Shown: positions 17,425 to 26,710 of the stretch, one piece after another
How the letters are laid out: each line of letters starts with the position of its first letter
Numbering within the stretch: position 1 is the first letter of the stretch
Source of the DNA: Burkholderiales bacterium RIFCSPLOWO2_02_FULL_57_36
GTDB taxonomy: Bacteria; Pseudomonadota; Gammaproteobacteria; Burkholderiales; Burkholderiaceae_D
Assembly (NCBI GenBank): GCA_001770855.1
Contig: MESE01000052.1
Span: forward strand, 1 to 64,000
DNA length: 64,000 bases
Reading direction: 5' to 3'
The notes under the pieces: model-generated
Databases searched by the model: none
The model's input: only the letters and a program-made list of their open reading frames with translations
What the model was told of the DNA's origin: nothing
Translations under genes and position numbers: made by a program

Positions 17425-18354
17425 ATGGCAAGCATAAACCCTCAACGGATTCCGATCGAAAAGGATTTGCAGCGGCAGGCGCTGGCAATGAGCCGGCCTA
17501 ACGGCTGGATGTATACCGCGTGGCTGGTCTTGTATCTGCTTATATGGGCGGGCTTGCTGGCGCTGGTCGTTTTGAGCCAGACATCGCTGCCATTGCTATT
17601 CCTGCTTTCTTTTCTGATCGGCAATCAGCTCCATACCATTACCGTGCTGCAGCATGAGTGCGGCCACCAAAGTGCATATAACTCGCCTTATGCAAATCGG
17701 TGGGTTGGCCGCTTCTTGGCGTGGTTTATTTTCATGCCTTTTACCACGTTCACGGAGCTTCACCGGTTCCACCATGGCTTTTTGGGTGACCCTGAAAAAG
17801 ACCCCGACGAATGGTTCTACGAGCGAGGGCCGCTCAAGCTCTTCATGCGGGAAGGACTATTTCTTCCGCGCTTCATCTACTTGTCGCTGACTCGATCGCA
17901 TGTCAAACCGAGCATGCGCCGTTCTATCGTTTTTGAGCTCGTGTTCAATATTGTTTCATACGCTGCGCTCATCGTTTTTTTTGTTGCCGCCGGCTGGACA
18001 ACGGTTCTTATATTCGGATTCCTGTTGCCCATGTTATGGCTGGCCCTGGTCCTCAACCCGATTTCGCGCGGATTTGAACATTATCCGTTGAGCATGTTAG
18101 CGGAAGACGATCCTGCCCGGCGCGATTTGCGCCATAACACGGTGACCGTTACCAGTCCGATCATAGGATTTCTCTGGGCCAACATCACCTATCACGTCGA
18201 ACATCATTTGTTCCCGCGCGTGCCTTTCTACCGATTGCCGGCGCTGCATCGATTATTGCGCGAGCACGACTATCTGCGGGTCAGATGGCCTCTCGAAAGA
18301 ATCGGCATTTCCAAGGAAATCGGCAAACACCATGCGGTTCCGCCCCTGCGGTGA
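17425..18354 (+). CDS. Membrane fatty acid desaturase
   Basis: A 309-residue membrane protein with the three desaturase histidine boxes: HECGHQS (HxxxH), HRFHHGF (HxxHH) and HVEHHLFPR (HxxHH), and about four membrane helices between them. The family introduces double bonds into acyl chains with O2. It starts 18 bases after the FAH gene with GGAAG upstream. There are 69 bases before the ATG chosen for the exporter gene, which leaves room for the strong ribosome site of that gene. Position and specificity cannot be read. Confidence 0.87.
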   Translation: MASINPQRIPIEKDLQRQALAMSRPNGWMYTAWLVLYLLIWAGLLALVVLSQTSLPLLFLLSFLIGNQLHTITVLQHECGHQSAYNSPYANRWVGRFLAWFIFMPFTTFTELHRFHHGFLGDPEKDPDEWFYERGPLKLFMREGLFLPRFIYLSLTRSHVKPSMRRSIVFELVFNIVSYAALIVFFVAAGWTTVLIFGFLLPMLWLALVLNPISRGFEHYPLSMLAEDDPARRDLRHNTVTVTSPIIGFLWANITYHVEHHLFPRVPFYRLPALHRLLREHDYLRVRWPLERIGISKEIGKHHAVPPLR

Positions 18355-18423
18355 TTTTCCCGCATGACGGAATATGTCGCGCGCGTCATTGCCAGACTTT
18401 ACGAATACAAATTAGGAGGAGTT

Positions 18424-21400
18424 ATGAACAATTTATTTGCCGGTCTTGCGACATGGGTGGTGCGGAACCGGATCGTTGTGGTGGTCGCGGTGGCGCTGAT
18501 GACTGGATTTCTTGCGATGAATGCAAAAAATCTCAAGCTCATCATCGATCCGAACAGCCTGATGCCGCAGTCGCATCCGTATGTCAGCACAACCAATCTG
18601 GTGGAGCAGGTATTTGGCTCGAAGTATGTGGTCGTGATCGGGCTGAAGCCGAAATCCGGCGATATTTATCAGGAGGCAGTGCTTGCGAAAGTGGCCGAGC
18701 TAACCCAGAAGCTGAACGAAACGCCGGGTGTAAGCCGCAGTAATTTACTGAGCTTGTATGCCAAACGCGCCAAGGATATCAAGGGATCGGCCGACGGAAT
18801 GGCAGTGACGCCGATAGGACGGCCAGGCAGCCTGAGCCCGGAAGACATGGCACGCGTGAAAGAGTCATTGGTGAGAAATCCGGTGTACCAGTCGATTCTC
18901 GTTTCGCCCGACCAGCGCATGACGGCTATCGTGGTGGAAATGAAAGAGCGGCCCGGCGGTTTCCGGGCCATGATGGAGCCGATCAATCGGCTGGTCGCAG
19001 ATGCCAGCAGTGACCAGCTGGAGGTATTCGTCGGCGGGAATCCCGTGTTTCTCGCGGCATCGGAGAAGTTCTCCGCACGCATGGCAATTCTGTTCCCGCT
19101 TGCGATATTGATCGTCGGATTAATCCACTTCGAGGCATTCCGTACTTTCCAGGGCCTGTTCCTGCCGCTGCTTACCGCGATCACGTCCGTGGTTTGGGGA
19201 CTTGGTGCAATGGGCTTGTTCCGCATACCTCTGGATGTATTCAATACGCCCACGCCGATCCTGATTCTCGCGGTGGCGGCGGGGCACGCAGTACAGTTGC
19301 TCAAGCGATACTATGAAGAATATAACCGGCTGGTCGGCGTATCCGGCATGTCCAAGGTAGAAGCGAAGCGTCAGGCTGTCGTGGATTCAATCGCCGGGGT
19401 CGGCCCCGTCATGTTCATAGCCGCGCTGGTGGCAGCTCTGGGCTTCCTGTCGCTGCTTGTTTTTGAGATTTCTTCAATACGAACGTTCGGTTTGTTTACC
19501 GCGGTCGGAATTTTAAGTGCGCTGTTTCTGGAAATGACACTGATTCCCGCGATCCGGGCGATGCTGCCGGCGCCCAGCGATAAAGAACGCGCACTCGAAT
19601 CCAAAAAGCGTATCTGGGATCGCATCCCCGCAGCCATAGGCGTGTTCGTCATGGGCGGCAAGCGCCATTATGTGCTCGCCGGCCTGGTGATTGTGATCGC
19701 TATCTCCGCCATCGGGATCACACGGATCCAGGTCGATAATTCAAGCAAAGGATTCTTTTCGGCGTCTCAGTCATTCCAACGTGACGACGAGCAGCTCAAT
19801 GCAGCGCTCGCCGGCACCAACACGTTATATGTCGTCATAGAGGGAAAAAGCGATGACGCCATCAAGGATCCGATGGTGTTGCGCGGCATCGATCAATTGC
19901 AATCCATGTTGCAGCAACAGGAATTGGTCGGAAAGACAGTATCCATCACCGACTTCATCAAGCGCATGAACCAGGCGATGAATGGCGATGATCCGAAATA
20001 CTTCCGCATCCCCGAAAGCCAGGAGCTGGTTTCGCAGTTCCTGTTCCTGTATTCGCTGTCCGGCGAGCCGTCGGACTTCGATTCCTATGTCGACTATCAG
20101 TATCGCCGCGCCAACCTGGTGGTTTACCTGAAGAGCGGCAGTACTGCCTATGTCAAGGACTTGATCTCGAAGATCGATGCCATGGTCCCCGCGGCCTTCG
20201 GCGATCGCGTAACGGTAAGGATCGGCGGCAGCGTGCCGCAGACGGCGGCACTTACCGATGTGATGGTGGAAGGAAAAATCAAGAACATCGTCCAGATCGG
20301 CAGCGTTATTTTCGTGATTTCAGCGCTATTGTTCCGTTCCATCCTGGCCGGCTTTTTGGTGATGGCGCCGCTGGCGCTCGCCGCCCTGGTAAATTTTGCG
20401 GTAATGGGATGGACCGGTATTCCGTTAAATATTCCGAATTCCTTAAGCACTGCGATGGCGGTCGGTATTGGCGCCGACTACGCCATCTACCTGATTTATC
20501 GATTACGGGAAGAATTGAAAAAAACAAGTGACATGCAGGCCGCGGTGAAAGCGGCGATGACCACTGCCGGCAAGGCAAGCCTGTTCGTCGCGTCTGCCGT
20601 GGCCGGCGGATATTCCGTGCTGCTGTTGTCGATCGGATTCAAGATCCATAACTGGCTCGGGATACTGATTTGTATCGCCATGTTCACCAGCGTCTTTGCG
20701 GCGCTGATCCTGATCCCGTATTTTGTGACCATGTTCCGGCCCCGCTTCATTTTCCCGGGCCGCCAGGCGTTGCCCGCCAAAACATCGGCGGCGACGGCGC
20801 TTTGTGTGCTTGCCTTGGTTGGTGCGACGCACAGCGGCGATACGCTGGCAGCGGATGCTCCCGTCGAAAAAATCATGGAAAAAAATCTGGCGGTAAGCAA
20901 GGTAGTCGATTCCGCGCTCGACACGACAATCCTGCTTACAAACCAGGCCGGGCAGACACGTACCAGAAAAACCAACGGATATACGAAATTGCGTCCTGAC
21001 GGCCAGGACAATATGCGCTTTACCCGCTTTGTCGAACCGGCGGATGTGCGTGGCACCGGGGTACTCCTGATTGAGCAGTCAGGCGCCGACGACCATATGT
21101 GGATCTGGCTTCCGGCGCTTAAAAAAGTGCGGCGCCTGGTGTCTTCCAACAAGCGCGACGGCTTTCTCGGGACGGATCTCTCCTACGGCGATGTCATCGG
21201 CCATCGGGTAGCTGATTGGACGCACCGCGTTCTGAAGGAAGAAGATGTCGATGGCCAGCGCTGCTTCGTCGTTGAATCGGCGCCGGTCTCGAAAAAGGTG
21301 CAGACCGAAAGCGGTTATTCAAAACGACTGACCTGGATTCGCGCCGATAATTTTGTGACCGTCAAAGGCGAGTTCTGGGACGAGGCCGGGCAGATGCTGA

Positions 21401-21582
21401 AACGGATGCGCGCAACGGACGTCAAGCGCGTGGACGACGCGCGTGAAAAATGGCAAGCGATGAACATCGAAGTCAACAATCTGCAAACCGGGCATACGAC
21501 AAATGTCAAGGTCGACGCGTTGAAGGTTAACCAGAAAATTCCGGACGATATATTCACCACAAGATATCTCGAGAAAGAATAA
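18424..21582 (+). CDS. MMPL/RND lipid exporter fused to LolA-like outer-membrane lipoprotein-sorting domain
   Basis: A 1052-residue protein. The ATG at 18424 has AGGAGG a few bases upstream; an ATG at 18364 has none. Residues 1-780 form an MMPL/SSD-type RND transporter: one helix near 15-33, a periplasmic loop, a helix cluster about 215-400, then a second half of the same layout ending near 780. Residues about 810-1052 match the LolA-like 'outer membrane lipoprotein-sorting' domain (DDHMWIWLPALKKVRR, GTDLSYGDV, IPDDIFTTRYL). The junction (783-808) still looks like a signal peptide, with a hydrophobic core and a TLAADA site. Separate MMPL and LolA-like genes normally work together to move lipids to the outer membrane. 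The stop overlaps the next start (TAATG). Confidence 0.85.
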   Translation: MNNLFAGLATWVVRNRIVVVVAVALMTGFLAMNAKNLKLIIDPNSLMPQSHPYVSTTNLVEQVFGSKYVVVIGLKPKSGDIYQEAVLAKVAELTQKLNETPGVSRSNLLSLYAKRAKDIKGSADGMAVTPIGRPGSLSPEDMARVKESLVRNPVYQSILVSPDQRMTAIVVEMKERPGGFRAMMEPINRLVADASSDQLEVFVGGNPVFLAASEKFSARMAILFPLAILIVGLIHFEAFRTFQGLFLPLLTAITSVVWGLGAMGLFRIPLDVFNTPTPILILAVAAGHAVQLLKRYYEEYNRLVGVSGMSKVEAKRQAVVDSIAGVGPVMFIAALVAALGFLSLLVFEISSIRTFGLFTAVGILSALFLEMTLIPAIRAMLPAPSDKERALESKKRIWDRIPAAIGVFVMGGKRHYVLAGLVIVIAISAIGITRIQVDNSSKGFFSASQSFQRDDEQLNAALAGTNTLYVVIEGKSDDAIKDPMVLRGIDQLQSMLQQQELVGKTVSITDFIKRMNQAMNGDDPKYFRIPESQELVSQFLFLYSLSGEPSDFDSYVDYQYRRANLVVYLKSGSTAYVKDLISKIDAMVPAAFGDRVTVRIGGSVPQTAALTDVMVEGKIKNIVQIGSVIFVISALLFRSILAGFLVMAPLALAALVNFAVMGWTGIPLNIPNSLSTAMAVGIGADYAIYLIYRLREELKKTSDMQAAVKAAMTTAGKASLFVASAVAGGYSVLLLSIGFKIHNWLGILICIAMFTSVFAALILIPYFVTMFRPRFIFPGRQALPAKTSAATALCVLALVGATHSGDTLAADAPVEKIMEKNLAVSKVVDSALDTTILLTNQAGQTRTRKTNGYTKLRPDGQDNMRFTRFVEPADVRGTGVLLIEQSGADDHMWIWLPALKKVRRLVSSNKRDGFLGTDLSYGDVIGHRVADWTHRVLKEEDVDGQRCFVVESAPVSKKVQTESGYSKRLTWIRADNFVTVKGEFWDEAGQMLKRMRATDVKRVDDAREKWQAMNIEVNNLQTGHTTNVKVDALKVNQKIPDDIFTTRYLEKE

Positions 21583-22871
21583 TGGGTTTGGCCCGCCGAT
21601 TGTTCCTTCGACTAAGCGCCGCTTTCATCCTGTCCGCGGGCGGCGCAAATGCGCTTGCCCAAGACAGTGATGTCGGCGGCGCGGATCGCGCTTCCACGGC
21701 CCGTTTCGACAAAGTGTTTTCTTTGCGAGGCGGTTACTGGTCTTCTTCGCGCCAACTGGATGACGAGCGTGGATTTGTTGTAGGCAGTATTTGGTCGCGC
21801 ATGACGTACCAGCCCAATTCATCGCTGCGTTTCGCCGCTGACGCCTGGGCCGGCAATCGAGCGATGGCGGGGGATGGGCCAAAGGGCCAGGTAAGGGAAC
21901 TTTACGCCGAATGGCTCTCGGATCGCGCAGACCTTCGCGTCGGGCGCCAGATCATTGCGTGGGGTCGTGCCGATGCATTGAATCCGACCGATAATCTAAG
22001 TGCTCGCCGCTACACGATGCTGGTGAGCGACGACAATGACCAGCGCACCGGAATATGGGCTGCCAAAGCGGCGGTGCATGGCAAGGAAGTGTCCCTGATC
22101 GGTGTTTTCGAACCGAGATTTACGCCGAGCGAGATCCCGTTGCGCAGGCTGCCCAATGTTCGGTATGTCGATGATGACGATGCGCGCGACAGGCATGCCT
22201 GGGCTCTCAAGCTGCAACGAGAACAGGGTAACGTCGACTGGTCGATATCCTATTACGACGGCCCGGACCGTTCCACTGACCTGCGCCCGATATCCATATC
22301 GCCGGCGGGAATTGTATTGCGCAAAGGCCACAACCGCATTCGTGTCGCAGGGGTTGACTGGGCCACCACCGCGGGAGAGTTGGGGCTGCGCGGCGAGATC
22401 GCGTATACCCAGACTGCCAATAATGCAGGCACCGACCCTTTTATAAAGAAGCCCCATCTTTATGGCGTGCTCGGGGTTGAGCGGCAGTTCGCCGATTCGA
22501 CTTCCGTGATTTTCCAGGGCTTCTACAAGCGGACTTATCACTTTTCCGATCCTGCCGGGTTCCCTGATCCTCTGTTGCGGCCGATCGTCCAACGGTCGGC
22601 GCAGGTCATGGACCAACTCGACGAGCACAAGTACGGCTGGTCGATGCGGCTCGCGAAGCGCTGGGCCAACGATACCGTTGAAGGGGAGATGACAATACTG
22701 ATGTCGTATCCGAGGCACGACTATGTGGTGCGCGGCAAGTTGAGCTATCGGCTGGCCGATGGCTGGAAGTTGATGGCCGGCATGGATTTGTTGCGCGGTT
22801 CCGGGAACAGTTACTACGGACAGCTCAAGGATAACTCGGTGGTATACACAATGGTGGAGTACGGATTTTAG
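21582..22871 (+). CDS. Outer-membrane beta-barrel protein
   Basis: A 429-residue protein with a signal peptide (cleavage near ANALA-QD), many alternating amphipathic strands, and a terminal aromatic residue (VEYGF), as in outer-membrane barrels. The segment VGRQIIAWGRADALNPTDNL is typical of porin-like families found beside MMPL exporters. No TonB plug is seen. The TAATG overlap with the RND-LolA gene means the two are made together, which supports a trans-envelope lipid export unit. This is the last gene of the operon. Confidence 0.75.
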   Translation: MGLARRLFLRLSAAFILSAGGANALAQDSDVGGADRASTARFDKVFSLRGGYWSSSRQLDDERGFVVGSIWSRMTYQPNSSLRFAADAWAGNRAMAGDGPKGQVRELYAEWLSDRADLRVGRQIIAWGRADALNPTDNLSARRYTMLVSDDNDQRTGIWAAKAAVHGKEVSLIGVFEPRFTPSEIPLRRLPNVRYVDDDDARDRHAWALKLQREQGNVDWSISYYDGPDRSTDLRPISISPAGIVLRKGHNRIRVAGVDWATTAGELGLRGEIAYTQTANNAGTDPFIKKPHLYGVLGVERQFADSTSVIFQGFYKRTYHFSDPAGFPDPLLRPIVQRSAQVMDQLDEHKYGWSMRLAKRWANDTVEGEMTILMSYPRHDYVVRGKLSYRLADGWKLMAGMDLLRGSGNSYYGQLKDNSVVYTMVEYGF

Positions 22872-23365
22872 AGGGTTGGCATTTCGATCTGAGTTGATGA
22901 TCGGCTTTGAATTGTTCGATACGCATGCATTCGCGATTACTCGTATCTTTAATAATCGCAACAATTCGTTCGACCGGTCGTGCTATATTTACTTGTGGCA
23001 ACAAAATGCTGGGGCAGCCGATATAATCCAATCGGCCGATTGCATGGCGCCGCGCTGTTTTAATTGGTTGACCGGCGCGGTGATGGACATGAACAAGTGC
23101 GGTAATGGTCTTGTGATAAATGCACTTCAGCACCACATAAAAAGTCAACCTTGGGCTTATAGATAATTGGTGGGGAGAATGTTGCGTTAGGCGGCAGGAA
23201 TGCCTCCCAAAAGCAACTAATGCCCTGTTTTACGTTCTATCCAGTTAATCCGGTCCAGCTTTTGTGCGAAACGCGGAACGATTCTCCGTGCTGATGCAAG
23301 TGCGGAGGATTTGGATTCGGATTGGCATATCGGTTGGGCCTCACTTACATAGATAAGGAGAAATC
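22872..23365. promoter_or_regulatory. Intergenic regulatory region with two operator-like palindromes
   Basis: This 494-base gap holds two exact palindromes. CGACCGGTCG at 22971-22980 resembles the repeats at 2026-2090 and directly precedes a TATATT (22984-22989). AATCGGCCGATT at 23030-23041 follows a TATAAT at 23022-23027. No good -35 match was found for either hexamer. The position suggests autoregulation by the TetR-family protein encoded at 23366. A 96-codon frame at 22876-23166 crosses these sites and has no family resemblance, so I treat it as non-coding. Confidence 0.55.
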
Positions 23366-24004
23366 ATGAAACCCGTTCACCCGACACGGCAACGCGTATT
23401 GAAAAATGCGCTGCAAATTGCCAGTGTTCAAGGGATTCAGGGAACAACGATTGGGACGGTGGCAAAAGAAGCGAAGCTCTCCAAAAGCGGCTTGTTTTGC
23501 CACTTTCAATCGAAAGAATTGATGCAGATCGCCATATTGGATGCTGCGGAGGAGTTGTTCCTCGTAAACGTCATAACGAAAGCCAAAAAAGATACGCCAG
23601 GACTTAAACGGCTTCGAAGTCTGTTTACCGGCTGGCTGGGTTGGGCACAACGTAGCGGTTTGCCCGGCGGCTGCCCCTTCGTCCATGCGGCGTCGGAGTA
23701 TGGCGCTCTTTCCGAACCGGTGCAGGAAAAGGTCATGTTGGTGCAGAAACGGTTGCTGAACGTCTTGGCCAAGCAGGTGCATGTGGCGGTACAGCGCGGC
23801 GAGCTGGTCAGTGACACCGATGTCGATCAACTGGTTTTTGAACTGCTCAGCATTTATCTCGGCCATCATTGGAATATGCGAATTGGTACGATCGACAATT
23901 GCGACGCCAAGGCGATCAGCGCATTCGAGCGGCTGTTGGAACCGGTAACGGTGCATGACATGCCTTCAGAGCAGGATGCAATTCTTTTGGCGCTGAACGC
24001 ATAG
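23366..24004 (+). CDS. TetR/AcrR-family transcriptional regulator
   Basis: A 212-residue protein with an N-terminal TetR helix-turn-helix (about 8-54; TIGTVAKEAKLSKSGLFCHFQSK) and a helical ligand domain. AAGGAG lies five bases before the ATG. TetR regulators next to lipid genes commonly sense acyl compounds or the pathway product. The gene lies about 500 bases after the operon end, and related palindromes occur both in its own upstream region (22971) and at the operon promoter (2026-2090). I infer that it represses the operon and itself; binding is not shown. Confidence 0.88.
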   Translation: MKPVHPTRQRVLKNALQIASVQGIQGTTIGTVAKEAKLSKSGLFCHFQSKELMQIAILDAAEELFLVNVITKAKKDTPGLKRLRSLFTGWLGWAQRSGLPGGCPFVHAASEYGALSEPVQEKVMLVQKRLLNVLAKQVHVAVQRGELVSDTDVDQLVFELLSIYLGHHWNMRIGTIDNCDAKAISAFERLLEPVTVHDMPSEQDAILLALNA

Positions 24005-24036
24005 CAAGTCAAGACGCGGATGATGCCGACACTCTG

Positions 24037-24603
24037 TTGGCGCATCCGGCAATGGCGCGCCCGATGACAGAGCCGGCCGGTTTGGGGATCGGCAGGCGCG
24101 CGTCTCTCAAGCGTGATCCCGGCTACTTGCCAAAGCTTGCTTTTTTCTTCGACTCCGCTGCCCGCGCCGCCGGTATCAAGGTTGCGGCAAACAATTCCTC
24201 GATCGATTTCCTGACCCGCCTGCAAGCCAGCTTGTTGTCGGAGAGGTCATCCTGTAATGCGCGAAAAACAGCGCGTCCATCTCGTATCGTGAGCTACATT
24301 CGCGTTGGCATCGAAGAAGGCGCCGAGCGGTTCGCCGGCGCTCTCTATGCACCGCAAGAGTTGCCAAAAGGGTATTATGTCAAGCCGACGGTTTTGGGCC
24401 GTGTCAAACTTGGTACGCGTATTGCGCAGCAAGAAATTTTCGGAGCGGAGCTGGCGATCATCCCCTACCAGGATGAAGAAGGCGCGATTCGCATCGACAA
24501 CGATTCCATTTATGGGTTGAGCGGCGGTCTCTGGCCGGGCGATATCGAATGCGTGAAACGCGCGGCGCGCAGGCACGCTCATCCGTGCCTGCGTATCGGA
24601 TGA
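24037..24603 (+). pseudogene. Aldehyde dehydrogenase remnant
   Basis: An open frame whose second half reads as the C-terminal part of an aldehyde dehydrogenase: GYYVKPTVLG, RIAQQEIFGAELAIIPYQDE, IDNDSIYGLSGGLWPGD. The catalytic Cys region and the cofactor-binding half are missing, the usual EIFGP is EIFGA, and the expected C-terminal GxxxxN segment is lost. The first half matches nothing I recognise. I read it as a decayed gene trimmed by deletion. ALDHs often sit beside TetR genes, so this may once have been a regulator-linked aldehyde oxidation gene. Confidence 0.65.
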
Positions 24604-24637
24604 ACATCGCAAGGTGTCAATATCAACCATTCATGCA

Positions 24638-26710
24638 ATGACTAACACTAATCGAACACATCAATTTCTCTCCGTGCTTGCGGCGATGCTGCTTGTACAG
24701 GCAGCCCGCGCCGAGCAGCAACCGGTAAAACAGCTTGATCCGGTCGTGGTAAGCGCCAGCCGCACGGAGCAGCGGCGATTCGATGCACCCGCCGCAATCG
24801 ATTCGGTTCCGATCGACGGGTTTCGCACTGCGTCGCCATTGGTCAACCTCTCCGAACTGACCGGTTCGGTTCCCGGCGTGATCGCGAGAAACCGGGAAAA
24901 TTTCGCCCAGGATCTGCAAATATCGATACGCGGATTCGGCACGCGCTCGACCTTCGGGGTGCGGGGCGTGCGCATCCTGATCGACGGCATTCCCGCGACG
25001 ATGCCCGACGGCCAGGGGCAGATCTCGACAGCTAGCCTGAGTTCGGCTCAGCGCGTGGAATTTCTCAGGGGACCGCTGGCCCAGCTTTACGGCAACGCCG
25101 CAGGCGGCGTGCTGCAGGTATTTACGCAGGATCCGCCGTCCGCGCCGTTTGCGCGTTTGTCGACAGGCGCTGGCTCGGATGGCCAGCGTCAGATCGGTGC
25201 AAGCGTGGGCGGCGGTACGGAAAACCTCGGCGGCGTGCTCGACGTTTCGCGTTTTTCGACCGACGGCTATCGCGACCATAGTGCGGCAAAGCGTACCCAT
25301 CTCAACGCCAAGGTGGTTGCCAAACCATCATCGTCAACCACAGTGACCGGCATCGTCAACGGCTTGCGCCAACCCGGTACTCAGGATCCGCTCGGCTTGA
25401 CGCGTGCCGATTTTGAATCCAATCCCAGGCAGGCTACCCGCAATGCGTATATTTTCGATACACGCAAGAGCGTCGAGCAATGGCAAGCCGGCGTGGTGCT
25501 GGACCATGAACTATCTCCAAGCGATTCCCTGAACGGCCGCGTCTATGGCGGTACGCGCAAGATTAATCAGACGCTCGCGTTCTCGGGTGGAGACCCGGGG
25601 CGGTCTGGCGGCGTGGTGGATCTGGACCGGGGCTACGGCGGCTTCGGTCTGAATTGGACCCGTAAGACCAGCGCCAACGGCTTGCCGCTGGTGTGGACAG
25701 TCGGTGTCGAGGCGGACCGCATGAAAGAGCGGCGCCGTGGCTTCGTCAACAACAACGGCGTCAGCGGCGCGACGCGTCGCGATGAAGACAATGTCGCAAG
25801 CAACCGGGATGTGTTCGGTCAACTCGACTGGACTCTCGCGCCGGCATGGCGCGCCATCGCCGGATTCCGATCGAGCGAGGTGCGTTTCAGCGTCGATGAC
25901 AACCACATCAACGCGAACAGTCCCGACGATAGCGGCTCGGTGCGCTTTCGGAATACCAGCCCGGTCGCCGGACTGGTTTGGCATGCCGGCGATGACGTGA
26001 ATATCTATACCAACCTGGGACGCGGTTTCGAGACGCCGACGCTGGCGGAGAGTGCCTACCGGAGAGGCGGCACCGGCCCGAATTTTGCGTTGCGGCCTTC
26101 AACAAATACCCAGGCCGAAATCGGCATGAAAATACGCCGCGGCCGGCACAACATCGATCTCGCGCTATTCGATGCGCGCAGCAAGGATGAGATCGTACTG
26201 CAGTCGAATATCGGCGGCCGCGCGATCTACCAGAATGTCGATCAGGTGCAGCGGCGCGGCGCCGAGGCGTCGTGGCAGGCAAACTGGGGCGCCGTTGCCA
26301 GCCGCGTCGCCTATACCTGGCTCGACGCACGCTTTCGGCAGAGCTTCAGCAACGGCGCCGCTGTCATTGCCGCCGGTAACCGCTTGCCCGGTGTGCCTAT
26401 GCACAGCTTGTTTACCGATATCGAATATCGTCCGGCCGCGCCGATGTCGCTCGGCGTGGAAATGCGCGCGGAAGGTAAATCGTATGTCAACGACGTGAAC
26501 AGCGACGCCGCATCCGGATACACGGTTTTCAACGTGCGCGCCGGCTACGAATTCAAGGCTGGTCCGGCGGCGTGGCACCTGTTCGGCCGCATCGACAACC
26601 TCTTTGATCGCCGCCATGCCGGTTCAGTCATCGTTAATGAAGGAAACGACCGGTTCTTCGAACCGGCTGCCGGAAGGCGGATTTTTGTCGGCTTGCGCAG
26701 CATGTTTTAG
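24638..26710 (+). CDS. TonB-dependent outer-membrane receptor
   Basis: A 690-residue receptor with a signal peptide (cleavage near ARA-EQ), a TonB-box-like start (LDPVVVSASR), a plug domain with ISIRGFGTRSTFGVRGVRILIDGIP and VEFLRGPLAQLYGNAAGGV, and a barrel ending in GLRSMF. A GTG at 24614 is an alternative start that adds eight residues; neither start has a strong ribosome site. The family imports siderophores, cobalamin or other large ligands. The neighbours are an ALDH remnant and the eCIS locus, so the substrate is not suggested by context. It is probably its own transcription unit. Confidence 0.9.
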   Translation: MTNTNRTHQFLSVLAAMLLVQAARAEQQPVKQLDPVVVSASRTEQRRFDAPAAIDSVPIDGFRTASPLVNLSELTGSVPGVIARNRENFAQDLQISIRGFGTRSTFGVRGVRILIDGIPATMPDGQGQISTASLSSAQRVEFLRGPLAQLYGNAAGGVLQVFTQDPPSAPFARLSTGAGSDGQRQIGASVGGGTENLGGVLDVSRFSTDGYRDHSAAKRTHLNAKVVAKPSSSTTVTGIVNGLRQPGTQDPLGLTRADFESNPRQATRNAYIFDTRKSVEQWQAGVVLDHELSPSDSLNGRVYGGTRKINQTLAFSGGDPGRSGGVVDLDRGYGGFGLNWTRKTSANGLPLVWTVGVEADRMKERRRGFVNNNGVSGATRRDEDNVASNRDVFGQLDWTLAPAWRAIAGFRSSEVRFSVDDNHINANSPDDSGSVRFRNTSPVAGLVWHAGDDVNIYTNLGRGFETPTLAESAYRRGGTGPNFALRPSTNTQAEIGMKIRRGRHNIDLALFDARSKDEIVLQSNIGGRAIYQNVDQVQRRGAEASWQANWGAVASRVAYTWLDARFRQSFSNGAAVIAAGNRLPGVPMHSLFTDIEYRPAAPMSLGVEMRAEGKSYVNDVNSDAASGYTVFNVRAGYEFKAGPAAWHLFGRIDNLFDRRHAGSVIVNEGNDRFFEPAAGRRIFVGLRSMF

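Noticed and set aside
18364..18423. Upstream ATG extending the RND gene by 20 residues
   Set aside because: No ribosome site is present, whereas the ATG at 18424 has AGGAGG at proper distance and gives a normal MMPL N-terminus.
2146..22871. Bacterial polyyne or aryl-polyene gene cluster
   Set aside because: Desaturases and an MMPL exporter are present, but there is no fatty acyl-AMP ligase, acyl carrier protein, ketosynthase or thioesterase, which those clusters need.
2146..22871. Prodigiosin or tambjamine cluster because of the PigE-like enzyme and Rieske oxygenase
   Set aside because: No bipyrrole-forming genes (PigI/G/H-type) or condensing enzyme (PigC/TamQ-type) are present; only the alkylamine logic is shared.
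22876..23166. 96-codon plus-strand frame after the operon
   Set aside because: It crosses the palindromes at 22971 and 23030, lacks a ribosome site and resembles no protein.
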